64,000 bases of DNA from NCBI RefSeq assembly GCF_011601265.1, contig NZ_JAAOLX010000013.1:47916-111915 (forward strand), in the 5' to 3' direction. A program made the translations under genes and the position numbers. The notes below the pieces were generated by a model that saw only the letters and a program-made list of their open reading frames with translations, was not told the origin of the DNA and did not search any database. Positions 39,351-48,369 of this stretch are shown here, one piece after another (position 1 is the first letter of the stretch; the number at the start of each line of letters is the position of its first letter). The DNA is from Iodobacter violaceini (GTDB lineage: Bacteria; Pseudomonadota; Gammaproteobacteria; Burkholderiales; Chitinibacteraceae).

Positions 39351-40241
39351 TTAAAACTGAGGAATTTGGGTGGCAACGGGGAGTACCGAAAACCACTCCC
39401 ATTCATGCCCTGCTTTTATACAGACGTTTCGTACCAGGGCATATGCATGTTCTGGCTCAATTGATAATAAATCAGCAATGTTTTGATAATCATCTGGTAA
39501 AGCAGGGTCTTGCCAGTGGTTGGCTAAGTGGCGCGCTGCAGACGTTGCAATGGACACGGTTCTGACTCTTGGTTCATCGGTATGCCTTTCGTCCATTAAG
39601 TGAGTCAGAAGGCTCGGTAAGTGCCAGTGTAGTGCTAATTCAGTTTGCAATTCATTGATAGTAAATCCAAGTATTAACTTTTGGGCTTCATGGCTTCTGC
39701 TGCCTGGGTTTTTTAGTAAATAGTGTGTAATTTTCTGAGCAAGTGCCGGGGCTGATAACCAAAGTAATATTTCAGCTAAATCATGCAGCAAGGATGCAGT
39801 AGTTACTTCTATTGGATCAACATCATGTCTTTGGCTGCTGAGGCTTTCGGCAATTCTGGCCGCAAGATAAGATCGGGAAATGATTTTTCTTATCCCCACT
39901 AATGCATCCGGTTGTTGTTGCAGTTGAGTTTCAACCGCTTGCGTGGAACCAAACTCACGGAAGAAACCTCCCATGCCGATCATTAGCAGTACATGCTCGA
40001 TGGTGTTTACATCTTTCATTTGTACTGCTCTTCGTTGCCTCTGCTGATAGCGAATTAGTTTTAGAGTAAGCAGCGGATCATGGCGAATAAGTAATGACAG
40101 GTCTCTGATGCTTATATCATCACTTTTTGAGTGTAAATGCGACATTTGATCCAAGGTATACTGCATTGCAGGGATTTCTATATTGCTCAGTTTAATGAGC
40201 CAGTCATTCAGGCTGAGATGCGTGTTAGTGGTCATGGTCAT
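39351..40241 (-). CDS. HDOD-domain protein
   Basis: A 296-residue cytosolic protein with one HDOD domain (about residues 20-215), the HD-related output module often linked to signalling, motility or stress. The region LLHDLAEILLW near residues 152-162 is the HD-like core, but without the full metal-binding set of true HD phosphohydrolases. There is no receiver, GGDEF or EAL domain, so any input must come from a partner. It is divergent from apaH (54 bases) and convergent with rplQ. Ligand and partner are unknown. Confidence 0.75.
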   Translation of the reverse strand: MTMTTNTHLSLNDWLIKLSNIEIPAMQYTLDQMSHLHSKSDDISIRDLSLLIRHDPLLTLKLIRYQQRQRRAVQMKDVNTIEHVLLMIGMGGFFREFGSTQAVETQLQQQPDALVGIRKIISRSYLAARIAESLSSQRHDVDPIEVTTASLLHDLAEILLWLSAPALAQKITHYLLKNPGSRSHEAQKLILGFTINELQTELALHWHLPSLLTHLMDERHTDEPRVRTVSIATSAARHLANHWQDPALPDDYQNIADLLSIEPEHAYALVRNVCIKAGHEWEWFSVLPVATQIPQF

Positions 40242-40295
40242 TAATCTGCTGCATCAGTGGTAATGTTTTCATTTTAGCTGCTAAATGGATGAGTT

Positions 40296-41117
40296 ATGTC
40301 GAGATATGCGATTGGTGATATCCAAGGGTGTTTTACAGAGTTAATGGCTGTGGTTGAAAATTTGGCATTTAATCCACAAAACGATCAGATCTATTTACTC
40401 GGAGATTTGGTAAACAGGGGGCCATCTTCACTTGCGACATTACGCTGGGCTTCCAAAACTCAGGGCGTATCTGTTGTATTGGGTAATCACGATCTTCATC
40501 TCCTTGCGATGTTTGCAGGCTTAGCGCAGGGAAAGCCTGGCGATACGCTTCAGGAGGTGATTGATGCACCTGATGCTGCAAACTTGTTACTTTGGTTGCG
40601 TCAGCAGCCTTTGCTTATTGATTTAGGGGATGTCTTGCTGGTGCATGCTGGGATTAGCCCTCAATGGTCACTTGAGACTGCAAAGCTTGCTGCAAAAGAG
40701 GTCGAAAACGCCTTGCAAAGTGAACAGTGGAAAGACTTTATGGCCGTGATGTATGGTAATCAACCCGCTGAATGGTCTGATGATATGAGTGCCGCCGATC
40801 GAATGCGGTATAGCGTAAATTGCCTGACGCGCATGCGCTTTGTAACAACCGACGGAGCTTTGCAATTAAAGTACAAAGGTGAGCGTGAACAAGCGCCTGC
40901 AGGGATCAAACCCTGGTTTGAATTGGGCAATCGCCAGCCTTTGAATCGCCGGGTTATATGTGGACACTGGTCAGCATTAGGGCTGATGCTTAAAGAAGAT
41001 GTATGGGCCTTAGACACAGGGTGTGTCTGGGGTGGTGCACTGACTGCAATCAGTATAGATAACGGGCAGCTTTATCAGACAGCTGCCCGGTCAGAGTATC
41101 AGGCATTACTGGATTGA
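40296..41117 (+). CDS. apaH: Bis(5'-nucleosyl)-tetraphosphatase, symmetrical
   Basis: Hydrolyses Ap4A to two ADP and removes Np4 caps from RNA in E. coli. The 273-residue calcineurin-type metallophosphoesterase shows the metal motifs in order: GDIQG (7-11), GDLVNRG (36-42), GNHD (62-65), HAGI and a late GHWSA. The usual C-terminal end is present. Its last 19 bases overlap the convergent olsA-like gene. Confidence 0.95.
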   Translation: MSRYAIGDIQGCFTELMAVVENLAFNPQNDQIYLLGDLVNRGPSSLATLRWASKTQGVSVVLGNHDLHLLAMFAGLAQGKPGDTLQEVIDAPDAANLLLWLRQQPLLIDLGDVLLVHAGISPQWSLETAKLAAKEVENALQSEQWKDFMAVMYGNQPAEWSDDMSAADRMRYSVNCLTRMRFVTTDGALQLKYKGEREQAPAGIKPWFELGNRQPLNRRVICGHWSALGLMLKEDVWALDTGCVWGGALTAISIDNGQLYQTAARSEYQALLD

Positions 41118-41980
41118 GTATTTAGTGCGTGATGAGCTGTACATATGCGCGCTTCAATAAATTGCGTCAGAGTGCGCCGGTTTTTGTGATCTGTTGGAAA
41201 TGGCGCTAAAAAGTTTATTTCGGCATGCAATGATCGGGTGCCCAAAATACGCCATAAAGATTGGGCTAAGGTCATATCACCAATGTAGGTCGCGGCATCA
41301 GAATATTGGCCTTCTGCATCTGTGTAGCGCAGGTAAACAGGTTGTATGGTGGCATTACCATCAATTGCTGCTTGTAAAAGTGAAGAGCGAAAAGGTAAAA
41401 GCTGCCTTCCGCACCCTGTTGTACCTTCAGGAAATACAGTTACGCAGTGACCTTCACTCAGAGCCGTCACAATGGCCTCATTCACCCTGGCAGTGTCTCT
41501 TTTTCGCTCTCTTTCAATAAACAGCGTACCTGTACCTATGCAGAGCCTGCCAATGATTGGCCATGATCTTAGTTCTGATTTTGCAACAAATCGGGAAACA
41601 GTGACCGAATCCAGGATAAATATATCAAGCCATGAAATGTGATTGGCTAACAGCATATGTTGCTCTGGGTACTTTCCAGGCTCAATACCCTGCACACGCA
41701 AGCTAACACCCAGTATTTTCGTTAATTGCTTCGACCACTGTTGTATATAGTCCACTCTTTCCGCAAGCATTAAGCGGGGAAAACGGTAGGTAACGTTAAA
41801 CAATCCCTTGGCAAAATGCATTATTAAGCGGCATAAGCGACAAAGACGTAGGCATAACAATGGAGTGCGCATGCAGCTAAAATTCTGTATGGAAATTCGT
41901 AATGCTGTGAGTTTAGCTGTTTCTTCACTGTTCAGCCAACTACCTTGAGTGTGAAGATCACCGCATGAAGTGTCTGGCAT
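41099..41980 (-). CDS. olsA: Ornithine-lipid O-acyltransferase (OlsA/PlsC family)
   Basis: A 293-residue PlsC-fold acyltransferase with catalytic NHISWLD (His114, Asp119) and the phosphate-binding FPEGTT (183-188). A hydrophobic, Cys/Leu-rich segment near residues 37-60 suggests membrane association. It follows the OlsB-like gene with a 23-base overlap, the standard olsBA arrangement in which OlsA adds the second acyl chain to lyso-ornithine lipid. A lysophosphatidate acyltransferase role is the alternative. Start ATG 41980 is uncertain; ATG 41872 would remove 36 residues. Confidence 0.75.
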   Translation of the reverse strand: MPDTSCGDLHTQGSWLNSEETAKLTALRISIQNFSCMRTPLLCLRLCRLCRLIMHFAKGLFNVTYRFPRLMLAERVDYIQQWSKQLTKILGVSLRVQGIEPGKYPEQHMLLANHISWLDIFILDSVTVSRFVAKSELRSWPIIGRLCIGTGTLFIERERKRDTARVNEAIVTALSEGHCVTVFPEGTTGCGRQLLPFRSSLLQAAIDGNATIQPVYLRYTDAEGQYSDAATYIGDMTLAQSLWRILGTRSLHAEINFLAPFPTDHKNRRTLTQFIEARICTAHHALNTQSSNA

Positions 41981-42701
41981 AGCGCATATCTAAATTTTGC
42001 ATCGGCAAGATAATAAAAAGGTCGGCCGTATTAAAGTCAGGATCCCATGCCGGCTCGCCACAAATTAATGCGCCAGCGCGAAGATATCCTTTAATCAGCG
42101 GAGGGATTTCAGTTTCAAGTCTTTGGTTGAGTGTCGAAATAGGCAACGGGCAGCGTGGGAATACACGCCATTCAACAGGGGCCAGTTTATCTTTAGCCAG
42201 TTTGCGGTAAAGGCTGGCTGCAACATGCCCTCCATCGCCGATGGAGACACTGGCGCAGCCAATGAGGTAGTTGTACTGGTTCTTGCTCATATACTCAGCA
42301 AGACCAGCCCACAGCAGTGTAATTGTGGCACCAGAGCGGTAGTCCGGGTGCACGCAGGAGCGACCAATTTCAACCAGTTGTTCGCGCAAATGACCTAACC
42401 TCGTCAGATCAAACTCGGTGTCGGAGTAATAACTGCCTAATTTACGTGCCTGGTGGGGGGGGAGAATACGATAAGTGCCGACAACCTCACCGGTTTCATC
42501 GTCCTGGACCAGCAGATGGTCACAGTAGGCATCAAACAGATCCCGGTCGATGCCTGGCTCACGGCATACAATATGCGCGCCCATTTCTTCAACGAAAACC
42601 CGGTATCGTAAAGCTTGTGCAGCACGGATCAGCTCTTCATTGTCCGCAATACATACAGAGAGTTTACGTTTACGGCTTGGGGTAATCTGAGTTTGAAGCA
42701 T
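41958..42701 (-). CDS. olsB: L-ornithine N-alpha-acyltransferase (OlsB)
   Basis: A GNAT-fold enzyme of 247 residues in the family once called haemolysin-like, which transfers a 3-hydroxyacyl group from acyl carrier protein to ornithine, the first step of ornithine lipid synthesis. Conserved features are AQALRYRVFVEEMGA (residues 28-42), DRDLFDAYCDHLLV, EIGRSCVHPDYR and a C-terminal region rich in Asp. Start ATG 42701 has GGAGG nearby. Tandem Pho-box half-sites upstream point to induction under phosphate limitation, when ornithine lipids replace phospholipids in many bacteria. Confidence 0.8.
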   Translation of the reverse strand: MLQTQITPSRKRKLSVCIADNEELIRAAQALRYRVFVEEMGAHIVCREPGIDRDLFDAYCDHLLVQDDETGEVVGTYRILPPHQARKLGSYYSDTEFDLTRLGHLREQLVEIGRSCVHPDYRSGATITLLWAGLAEYMSKNQYNYLIGCASVSIGDGGHVAASLYRKLAKDKLAPVEWRVFPRCPLPISTLNQRLETEIPPLIKGYLRAGALICGEPAWDPDFNTADLFIILPMQNLDMRYARHFMR

Positions 42702-42740
42702 TGGTTTCCTCCTGTGTATGAGGAAACTTAAAGCTTGCAG

Positions 42741-42780
42741 ATGACGCTGCTATGACGTTGAGATGAAGCTGAAATGACAG
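42741..42780 (-). promoter_or_regulatory. Tandem Pho boxes (PhoB sites) upstream of olsBA
   Basis: Four seven-base direct repeats at exact 11-bp steps, read on the minus strand as CTGTCAT, GCTTCAT, ACGTCAT and GCGTCAT, each separated by four A/T/C-rich bases. This is the layout of two adjacent PhoB boxes. They end 40 bases before the olsB start, close enough for a PhoB-activated promoter. Confidence 0.75.
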
Positions 42781-42791
42781 CTTAAAAAATT

Positions 42792-42983
42792 TTAATCAGG
42801 GAGAGAATCAGAGTCTTCGGCGTGGCTGGCTGGCACCGGGATTGCGTATTCTTCATTGGCCCAGCGGCCTAAATCGATTAATTTACAGCGTTCAGAGCAA
42901 AATGGGCGGCTGGGATTGTCGGTTGAATATGTATGTTGTTTACCACAACTTGGGCATTTAGTTTGAAAAGCAGGTGTGTTCAT
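42792..42983 (-). CDS. yacG: DNA gyrase inhibitor YacG
   Basis: A 63-residue zinc-finger protein that binds GyrB in E. coli. The four zinc ligands are Cys10, Cys13, Cys29 and Cys33, and [14 protein letters not shown] follows as in the family. Start ATG 42983 overlaps the zapD stop as ATGA, so translation is coupled. Last gene of the pilB-to-yacG run. Confidence 0.92.
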   Translation of the reverse strand: MNTPAFQTKCPSCGKQHTYSTDNPSRPFCSERCKLIDLGRWANEEYAIPVPASHAEDSDSLPD

Positions 42984-43738
42984 AAGTTGCAGTAGCCAAG
43001 ACCAAAGTCGACATCTGTATCGACAACCTTAGCGCGTTCTCCACTGGTTGATGGCACAACAAAACGAATATTAATGGCATAACGGTTTGCTGAGAGCTCA
43101 GGCACGGCTGCTAAATGTTCAGGCAGGCTGACTCTTAATAGCTGAACCGTTTTTCCACCAGACATTTGCTGGAAATTGCCATTTTTTGCGGTGTAATTGT
43201 TTTCACGCATGCTGTCCCTGAGCAGGCGGAGCACTATGTCTAACCCTTGTTTGATGGGAAGCAGCGGGTTAAACCAGCCATCAATGTCTGCTCTGCGGTA
43301 TTCAGCGCTTTGTTGTTGCCAGTAATGGTAGGAAGGAAGGTCAAAAGCACAGGCTCCGCCAGGAATCGTAACGCGCTGTTTGATGGCCATCAGCCATTCA
43401 TTTTCTCTTAGTGCCTGGCCAAACTTTCCTGTCATATTCAGCATTTTGCAATGCGTTTCTTCTATATCTACTAATACTCGTTCGAGAGCATCTTCTGATA
43501 TCTGCGGATTATTTCGAAGAGCTGACAGAGCTTGTCGCTGACGCTCTAATTCCTGAAGCAGATCTGACTTCATGTCGGCACGACTGGCTACTTCCATGAT
43601 TTCAAATATACCAAGCAATGCTGCATGATGGTCTGCAGCAGAGTCGCGTGCCACATACTGAATGGTGCGGTTGTATAAGTTTTCGAGGCGCAAGAGGGTG
43701 CGAATGCGCTCGTTGATAGGGAATTCGTAGCTAATCAC
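42980..43738 (-). CDS. zapD: Cell division protein ZapD
   Basis: Cross-links FtsZ filaments at the division ring. The likely 252-residue product starts at GTG 43738, where the text reads (M)[18 protein letters not shown], matching the family start. The frame opens 20 codons earlier at TTG 43798, right after coaE, but that extension has no family counterpart. Central motifs [16 protein letters not shown] and the C-terminal RYAINIRFV agree with ZapD. It lies between coaE and yacG, the usual proteobacterial order. Confidence 0.9.
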   Translation of the reverse strand: MISYEFPINERIRTLLRLENLYNRTIQYVARDSAADHHAALLGIFEIMEVASRADMKSDLLQELERQRQALSALRNNPQISEDALERVLVDIEETHCKMLNMTGKFGQALRENEWLMAIKQRVTIPGGACAFDLPSYHYWQQQSAEYRRADIDGWFNPLLPIKQGLDIVLRLLRDSMRENNYTAKNGNFQQMSGGKTVQLLRVSLPEHLAAVPELSANRYAINIRFVVPSTSGERAKVVDTDVDFGLGYCNL

Positions 43739-43798
43739 GATGCGTCTAACCGGCGAAGATATTCGATTTTGCAGCAAAAAATGGTTTATGAAAATCAA

Positions 43799-44425
43799 TT
43801 ACGTAAACCGACATGTTTGATCCTGATATCGCTGGTGGAGAGTGCTAACGCTGGATTGTAAATGAGCAAGAGAGCTTTCATTCAAAATAATATCATTTGC
43901 GCGTTGTATTCGTGCTTTTCTTGGCAGTTGATTGGCAATAATCGCTGTAATTTCTGAATTTTTCAGGCCACTGCGTAATTTTACCCGCTCAATTTGATGT
44001 TCTTCAGAGCAATCTACAAGAAGGCTGCTGTCTATGATGCTGCTGTAAGTATTCGTTTCGAATAATAACGGAACAACCAATAAAACATAAGGTGTATGGG
44101 GTGATTGTTTGTCCAGCTGTTGCATCACAATCGCCTTGATGCGCGGATGGAAGATATTTTCAAGTTTTACTTTTGCATCAGCGTCGGCAAAAATGAGTTC
44201 GCGCATCCGGGAGCGGTTAAGGCCACCCTCTTTCTCTATAAAATCTGTGCCAAATTCTAAGGCAATTTGTTCTAAGGCTTCCGAGGGTGGGCGGCTCAGT
44301 TGGTGCGCTATCTCATCAGTATCAATGACAGGCACCCCCAGCTCAGCAAAAAGACGGGCAACGGTTGATTTGCCACTGCCTATCCCTCCGGTCAGCCCGA
44401 TAATTTTCATCCCGTCTGCACGCAT
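43799..44425 (-). CDS. coaE: Dephospho-CoA kinase
   Basis: Last step of coenzyme A synthesis; 208 residues. The P-loop GGIGSGKST (13-21) and the following VIDTDEIAHQL are diagnostic. Start ATG 44425 overlaps the pilD stop as TAATG; the family start MKIIGLTGG at ATG 44410 is an alternative. Coupled with pilD upstream. Confidence 0.95.
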   Translation of the reverse strand: MRADGMKIIGLTGGIGSGKSTVARLFAELGVPVIDTDEIAHQLSRPPSEALEQIALEFGTDFIEKEGGLNRSRMRELIFADADAKVKLENIFHPRIKAIVMQQLDKQSPHTPYVLLVVPLLFETNTYSSIIDSSLLVDCSEEHQIERVKLRSGLKNSEITAIIANQLPRKARIQRANDIILNESSLAHLQSSVSTLHQRYQDQTCRFT

Positions 44426-45294
44426 TATGCGGGTACACCATTAAATATCAGCTGCTGCAATGAGCTGCCAAGTAACAAAGTCAGCCAGCCTGCAATCCCT
44501 AAATAAGGACCAAAAGGCATGGGTTTGCCCATGCCTCGTTTGGCCAGAATGGCCAGAGCAATGCCGATGACTGCGCCGCTGATGGATGATAGCAAAATAA
44601 TACTTGGTAAAGCCTGCCATCCAAACCATGCGCCCAATGCTGCCAGCAGTTTAAAGTCGCCGTAGCCCATGCCTTCTTTTTTTGTGATTAGCTTAAACAG
44701 CCAGTACACGCTCCAGAGTACCAGGTAGCCTGCTACTGCACCGATAACGGCCTGATCTAAGGGCACAAAGACATTATTTAAATTGAAAAGCAGTCCCAGC
44801 CAGAGCAGGGGCAGGGTGATGTTGTCGGGCAGCAGATAGGTGTCTGCGTCAATAAAGACCAGTGAAATCAGCGACCATGTCAGCATAATTGCTGCAATCG
44901 CCGCTATGGTCACACCAAAATGCAACCCCACAATTGTCGTCAGTGCTGCACAAAGCAGCTCAATCAGAGGATAACGCGGGCTGATGGAAGTTTTACACGC
45001 ATTACAGCGCCCGCGTAAAACTAAATAACTAATAACAGGAATATTCTCTAAAGCACTGATGGCATGTCCGCAGCCGGGGCAGGCTGAGCGTGGAATAATC
45101 AAATTATAGGTGGGCACTTTGGGCATTGGAGCATCGACAGGAGCGTCGATCATCTGACACTGCTGCCTGAATTCTTGCTCCATTATTTTTGGAATGCGGT
45201 GAATCACTACATTCAGAAAACTGCCAACTAATAAGCCAAGTACAAATAAAAAGCCACCAAATACAGCCGGGCTGTCTAAAAACAACTCAATCAT
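44425..45294 (-). CDS. pilD: Type IV prepilin peptidase / N-methyltransferase PilD
   Basis: Inner-membrane aspartyl protease that cleaves and N-methylates type IV prepilins and type II secretion pseudopilins; 289 residues. The cytosolic methylase domain has a zinc site Cys72, Cys75, Cys97, Cys100. Catalytic aspartates are in FIDADTYLLPD (near 149) and GYGDFK (213). About eight hydrophobic segments. Start overlaps the pilC stop (TAATG). Confidence 0.95.
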   Translation of the reverse strand: MIELFLDSPAVFGGFLFVLGLLVGSFLNVVIHRIPKIMEQEFRQQCQMIDAPVDAPMPKVPTYNLIIPRSACPGCGHAISALENIPVISYLVLRGRCNACKTSISPRYPLIELLCAALTTIVGLHFGVTIAAIAAIMLTWSLISLVFIDADTYLLPDNITLPLLWLGLLFNLNNVFVPLDQAVIGAVAGYLVLWSVYWLFKLITKKEGMGYGDFKLLAALGAWFGWQALPSIILLSSISGAVIGIALAILAKRGMGKPMPFGPYLGIAGWLTLLLGSSLQQLIFNGVPA

Positions 45295-46517
45295 TAACCG
45301 ACAACCTCGCCCATTTTGAAAATTGGTAAGTACATGGCTACAACTAAACCGCCGATCAGTGTGCCCAGGACCACCATGATGATGGGTTCCATTAAGCTGG
45401 ATAAGGCCTCTACAGCGTTATCCACTTCTTCTTCGTAATAATCTGCAACTTTACTCAGCATTGAATCCAGTGCACCCGATTCTTCGCCAATTGCAACCAT
45501 CTGCATCACCATATTGGGGAACATATTGGTGCTTTGCATAGATAAAGTCAGGCTGGTACCGGTGCTCACTTCGGTTTGGATTTTTTTTGTAGCAATCTTG
45601 TAGAGATAATTCCCTGCTGCTCCGCCAACAGAATCAAGTGAGTCTACTAAAGGTACACCCGCTGCAAACATGGTGGAGAGGGTACGGCACCAGCGTGCAA
45701 TAGTTGCATCCAGCATGATTTTGCCAATAATCGGCACTTTAAGCAGTAAACGATCCATTACGATTTGAATCGCTTCTGATTTTTTCCATGCTTTTAAAAA
45801 GCCCCAAATCCCGCCGAATATCCCGCCAAATATGAGCCACCAATATGTAACGAAGACATCAGAGATTGCCATGACCACTAAGGTGGGCGTTGGTAAGTTG
45901 GCGCCAAAGCTGGAAAATAACTCTTTAAACGCGGGAATAACAAAAATCATAATCACCGCAGTAATCACAAAAGCCGCAACGATAACGGCGGTTGGATAAA
46001 ACAGAGCAGATTTAATTTTCTTTTTAACGCCCAGCGTTTTCTCTTTGTAGGTGGCAAGCCTTGCCAGCAGGGCATCTAAAATACCTGCTTGTTCACCTGC
46101 CTGAATCAGATTGCAATACAGTGCATCAAATTCATTGGGGTGTTTTCGGAATGCCTGTGTAAGTGAAGAGCCGGTTTCAATATCATTTTTGATATCCATC
46201 AGCAGCTTGGTCACAGATGGATTGCTGTGGCCTTTGGCCACAATATCAAATGAAGTGAGCAGTGGCACGCCAGATTTAAGCATGGTGGCCAGTTGCCGGG
46301 TAAACATGGTGATGTCTTCCTCGGTAATCTTTTTGCCAGTCCCCATTCTTTGTTTTTTGACTTTTAAGACATTGATGCCCTGGCGGCGAAGCGTGTTTTT
46401 GACCACGTGCTCACCACTTGCCCGTACTTCGCCTTTGACAATCTTGCCACTGCGATCTTTTCCTTCCCAGATAAAAGTAAATTCTTTTACTTTTAGTGTT
46501 TTGGGTGCTAGCGCCAT
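45294..46517 (-). CDS. pilC: Type IV pilus inner-membrane platform protein PilC
   Basis: Platform protein that connects the PilB motor to pilin assembly; 407 residues. Two GspF/PilC domains (about 70-200 and 275-400), each ending in hydrophobic helices, with FTRQLATMLKSGVPL and WCRTLSTMFAAGVPLVDSL as the repeated motif. It starts 18 bases after pilB. Confidence 0.95.
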   Translation of the reverse strand: MALAPKTLKVKEFTFIWEGKDRSGKIVKGEVRASGEHVVKNTLRRQGINVLKVKKQRMGTGKKITEEDITMFTRQLATMLKSGVPLLTSFDIVAKGHSNPSVTKLLMDIKNDIETGSSLTQAFRKHPNEFDALYCNLIQAGEQAGILDALLARLATYKEKTLGVKKKIKSALFYPTAVIVAAFVITAVIMIFVIPAFKELFSSFGANLPTPTLVVMAISDVFVTYWWLIFGGIFGGIWGFLKAWKKSEAIQIVMDRLLLKVPIIGKIMLDATIARWCRTLSTMFAAGVPLVDSLDSVGGAAGNYLYKIATKKIQTEVSTGTSLTLSMQSTNMFPNMVMQMVAIGEESGALDSMLSKVADYYEEEVDNAVEALSSLMEPIIMVVLGTLIGGLVVAMYLPIFKMGEVVG

Positions 46518-46535
46518 GACGCCCCTCTTTGGATA

Positions 46536-48245
46536 TTATTCATTGGTTACCGCCATGACTTCTTCTAATGAGGTCAGGCCTTGTTTTACTTTACGCAAGC
46601 CAGAACCTCGTAAATCACGAACGCCGTCACGCTTAGCCTGGTCAGCAATATCAATCGCATTGCCATTGGTCATGATGATGCGATTCATTGCATCAGTAAT
46701 GGGCATGACCTGATAAATGCCAACGCGGCCTTTATAGCCTGAACCCTTGCAAATATCGCAGCCTACGGGCTTATAAGGGGTCCAGGTCCCATCAAGTTCT
46801 TCTTCTTCAAAACCTGCATCGAGCAGGGCCTGATGTGGAATATCAATGGGCGTTTTGCAACTGCACAGTTTTCTGGCCAGTCGCTGTGCGGTAATTAAAA
46901 TCACTGACGATGCAATATTAAATGGGGCAATCCCCATATTCAGCATCCGTGTCAGTGTGGTGGGCGCATCGTTTGTGTGCAGGGTAGAAAACACCATATG
47001 CCCTGTTTGCGCGGCTTTAATCGAGATATCGGCAGTGCCTAAATCCCGGATTTCCCCCACCATGATGATGTCCGGATCCTGGCGCAAGAAGGCTTTCAGG
47101 GCGACTGCAAAAGTCAGACCAGATTTTTCATTCACGTTCACCTGATTAACGCCAGGTAAGTTAATTTCACATGGATCTTCGGCCGTGGAAATATTGATGC
47201 CTGGCTGATTTAAAATATTTAAGCAGGTGTAGAGCGAAACGGTCTTTCCAGACCCAGTTGGACCCGTGACCAAAATCATGCCGTAGGGCCGCTGAATGGC
47301 TTCCAGCAGGATTTCTTTCTGATCCGGCTCGTAGCCCAAGGCATCAATACCTAAGGTGGCAGAGGAGGGATCCAGAATCCGCATACAAATCTTCTCACCG
47401 TGCATGGTGGGCATGGTGGATACCCGGAAATCGATGGCCCGGCTTTTGGAAAGCACCAGCTTCATCCGGCCATCTTGTGGTACGCGTTTTTCAGAGATAT
47501 CCAGTTTTGAGATAACTTTAATACGCGAAGCAAGTTTGTCTTTAATTGCCAGCGGAGGCTGCGCTACTTCACGCAATACACCATCCAGGCGGTAGCGAAT
47601 GCGGAAGAATTTCTCGTAAGGCTCAAAGTGAATATCCGAAACGCCTGCATTAATGGCATCGAGCAGAATCTTTTGCAGGTATTTTACGATGGGGGCATCG
47701 TCAACTTCCAGCGCGGCAGTCTCGTTTTGAGTGGTGTCTTCTTCCCCACCGCCCATTTCCAAATCGACATCATCCAGCGCCATATTGCTTAGATTGGCCC
47801 CGGTAGACTCGATGAGTTTATCCAGCAGACTAACGAGTTTACTGTCTTCCACCACCAGTGGCTGTACTTGCAGTCCGGTTTGAAAGCGCACTTCTTCCAG
47901 CGCTTGCAGGTTAGTGATATCCGATAGCCCGATAAACAATTTGGTGCCGCGCTTAAAGAGCGGCACGATGCGTTGAATCTGCATCACTTTATTGTCTAGC
48001 ACGCCTTGGGGGATGTAGCTTGGATCAATATGGTCCAGATCAAGAAGAGGATAGCCAAACGCCTGAGATGAAAATTCAGCAACATCTCTCGCGGTCATTT
48101 TGTGACTGCGTATCAGTTGCTCAATAAACGGCGTTTTACTGCTGTTCGCTGTAGATTGCAGCGCTTCAGCGTCCGCTTCAATTAATCTGCCATGCTGAAC
48201 AAGCAGGCGGGCGAGACCAGATACAGGTGAGTTAGGTGCTGACAT
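46536..48245 (-). CDS. pilB: Type IV pilus extension ATPase PilB
   Basis: Hexameric motor driving pilus extension; 569 residues from ATG 48245 (a TTG three codons earlier is less likely). An N-terminal T2SSE/MshEN-type domain precedes the ATPase with Walker A GPTGSGKT (328-335), Walker B DPDIIMVGEIRD (390-401) and a tetracysteine zinc site (CSCK and CDICKGSGYKG) near the end. It heads pilB-pilC-pilD-coaE-zapD-yacG, so pilus assembly genes share a transcript with CoA and division genes. Confidence 0.95.
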   Translation of the reverse strand: MSAPNSPVSGLARLLVQHGRLIEADAEALQSTANSSKTPFIEQLIRSHKMTARDVAEFSSQAFGYPLLDLDHIDPSYIPQGVLDNKVMQIQRIVPLFKRGTKLFIGLSDITNLQALEEVRFQTGLQVQPLVVEDSKLVSLLDKLIESTGANLSNMALDDVDLEMGGGEEDTTQNETAALEVDDAPIVKYLQKILLDAINAGVSDIHFEPYEKFFRIRYRLDGVLREVAQPPLAIKDKLASRIKVISKLDISEKRVPQDGRMKLVLSKSRAIDFRVSTMPTMHGEKICMRILDPSSATLGIDALGYEPDQKEILLEAIQRPYGMILVTGPTGSGKTVSLYTCLNILNQPGINISTAEDPCEINLPGVNQVNVNEKSGLTFAVALKAFLRQDPDIIMVGEIRDLGTADISIKAAQTGHMVFSTLHTNDAPTTLTRMLNMGIAPFNIASSVILITAQRLARKLCSCKTPIDIPHQALLDAGFEEEELDGTWTPYKPVGCDICKGSGYKGRVGIYQVMPITDAMNRIIMTNGNAIDIADQAKRDGVRDLRGSGLRKVKQGLTSLEEVMAVTNE

Positions 48246-48369
48246 GGTCTTCAATATGTAATCGAAAAGAGGAGAAACTGTCGGTATTGCCTTACGTTTT
48301 TAGTTTAGCAAATACCTTTTAATCTTGCGCTTTCTTTCCCTTTAAAACCTTGATAGATCAAGAACATAA

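Noticed and set aside
46111..46713. 200-codon plus-strand frame opposite pilC/pilB
   Set aside because: Antisense to two well-supported pilus genes; no family features.
48349..48362. Possible FNR box upstream of pilB
   Set aside because: The inverted repeat TTGAT-AG-ATCAA has a two-base gap; FNR sites need four.
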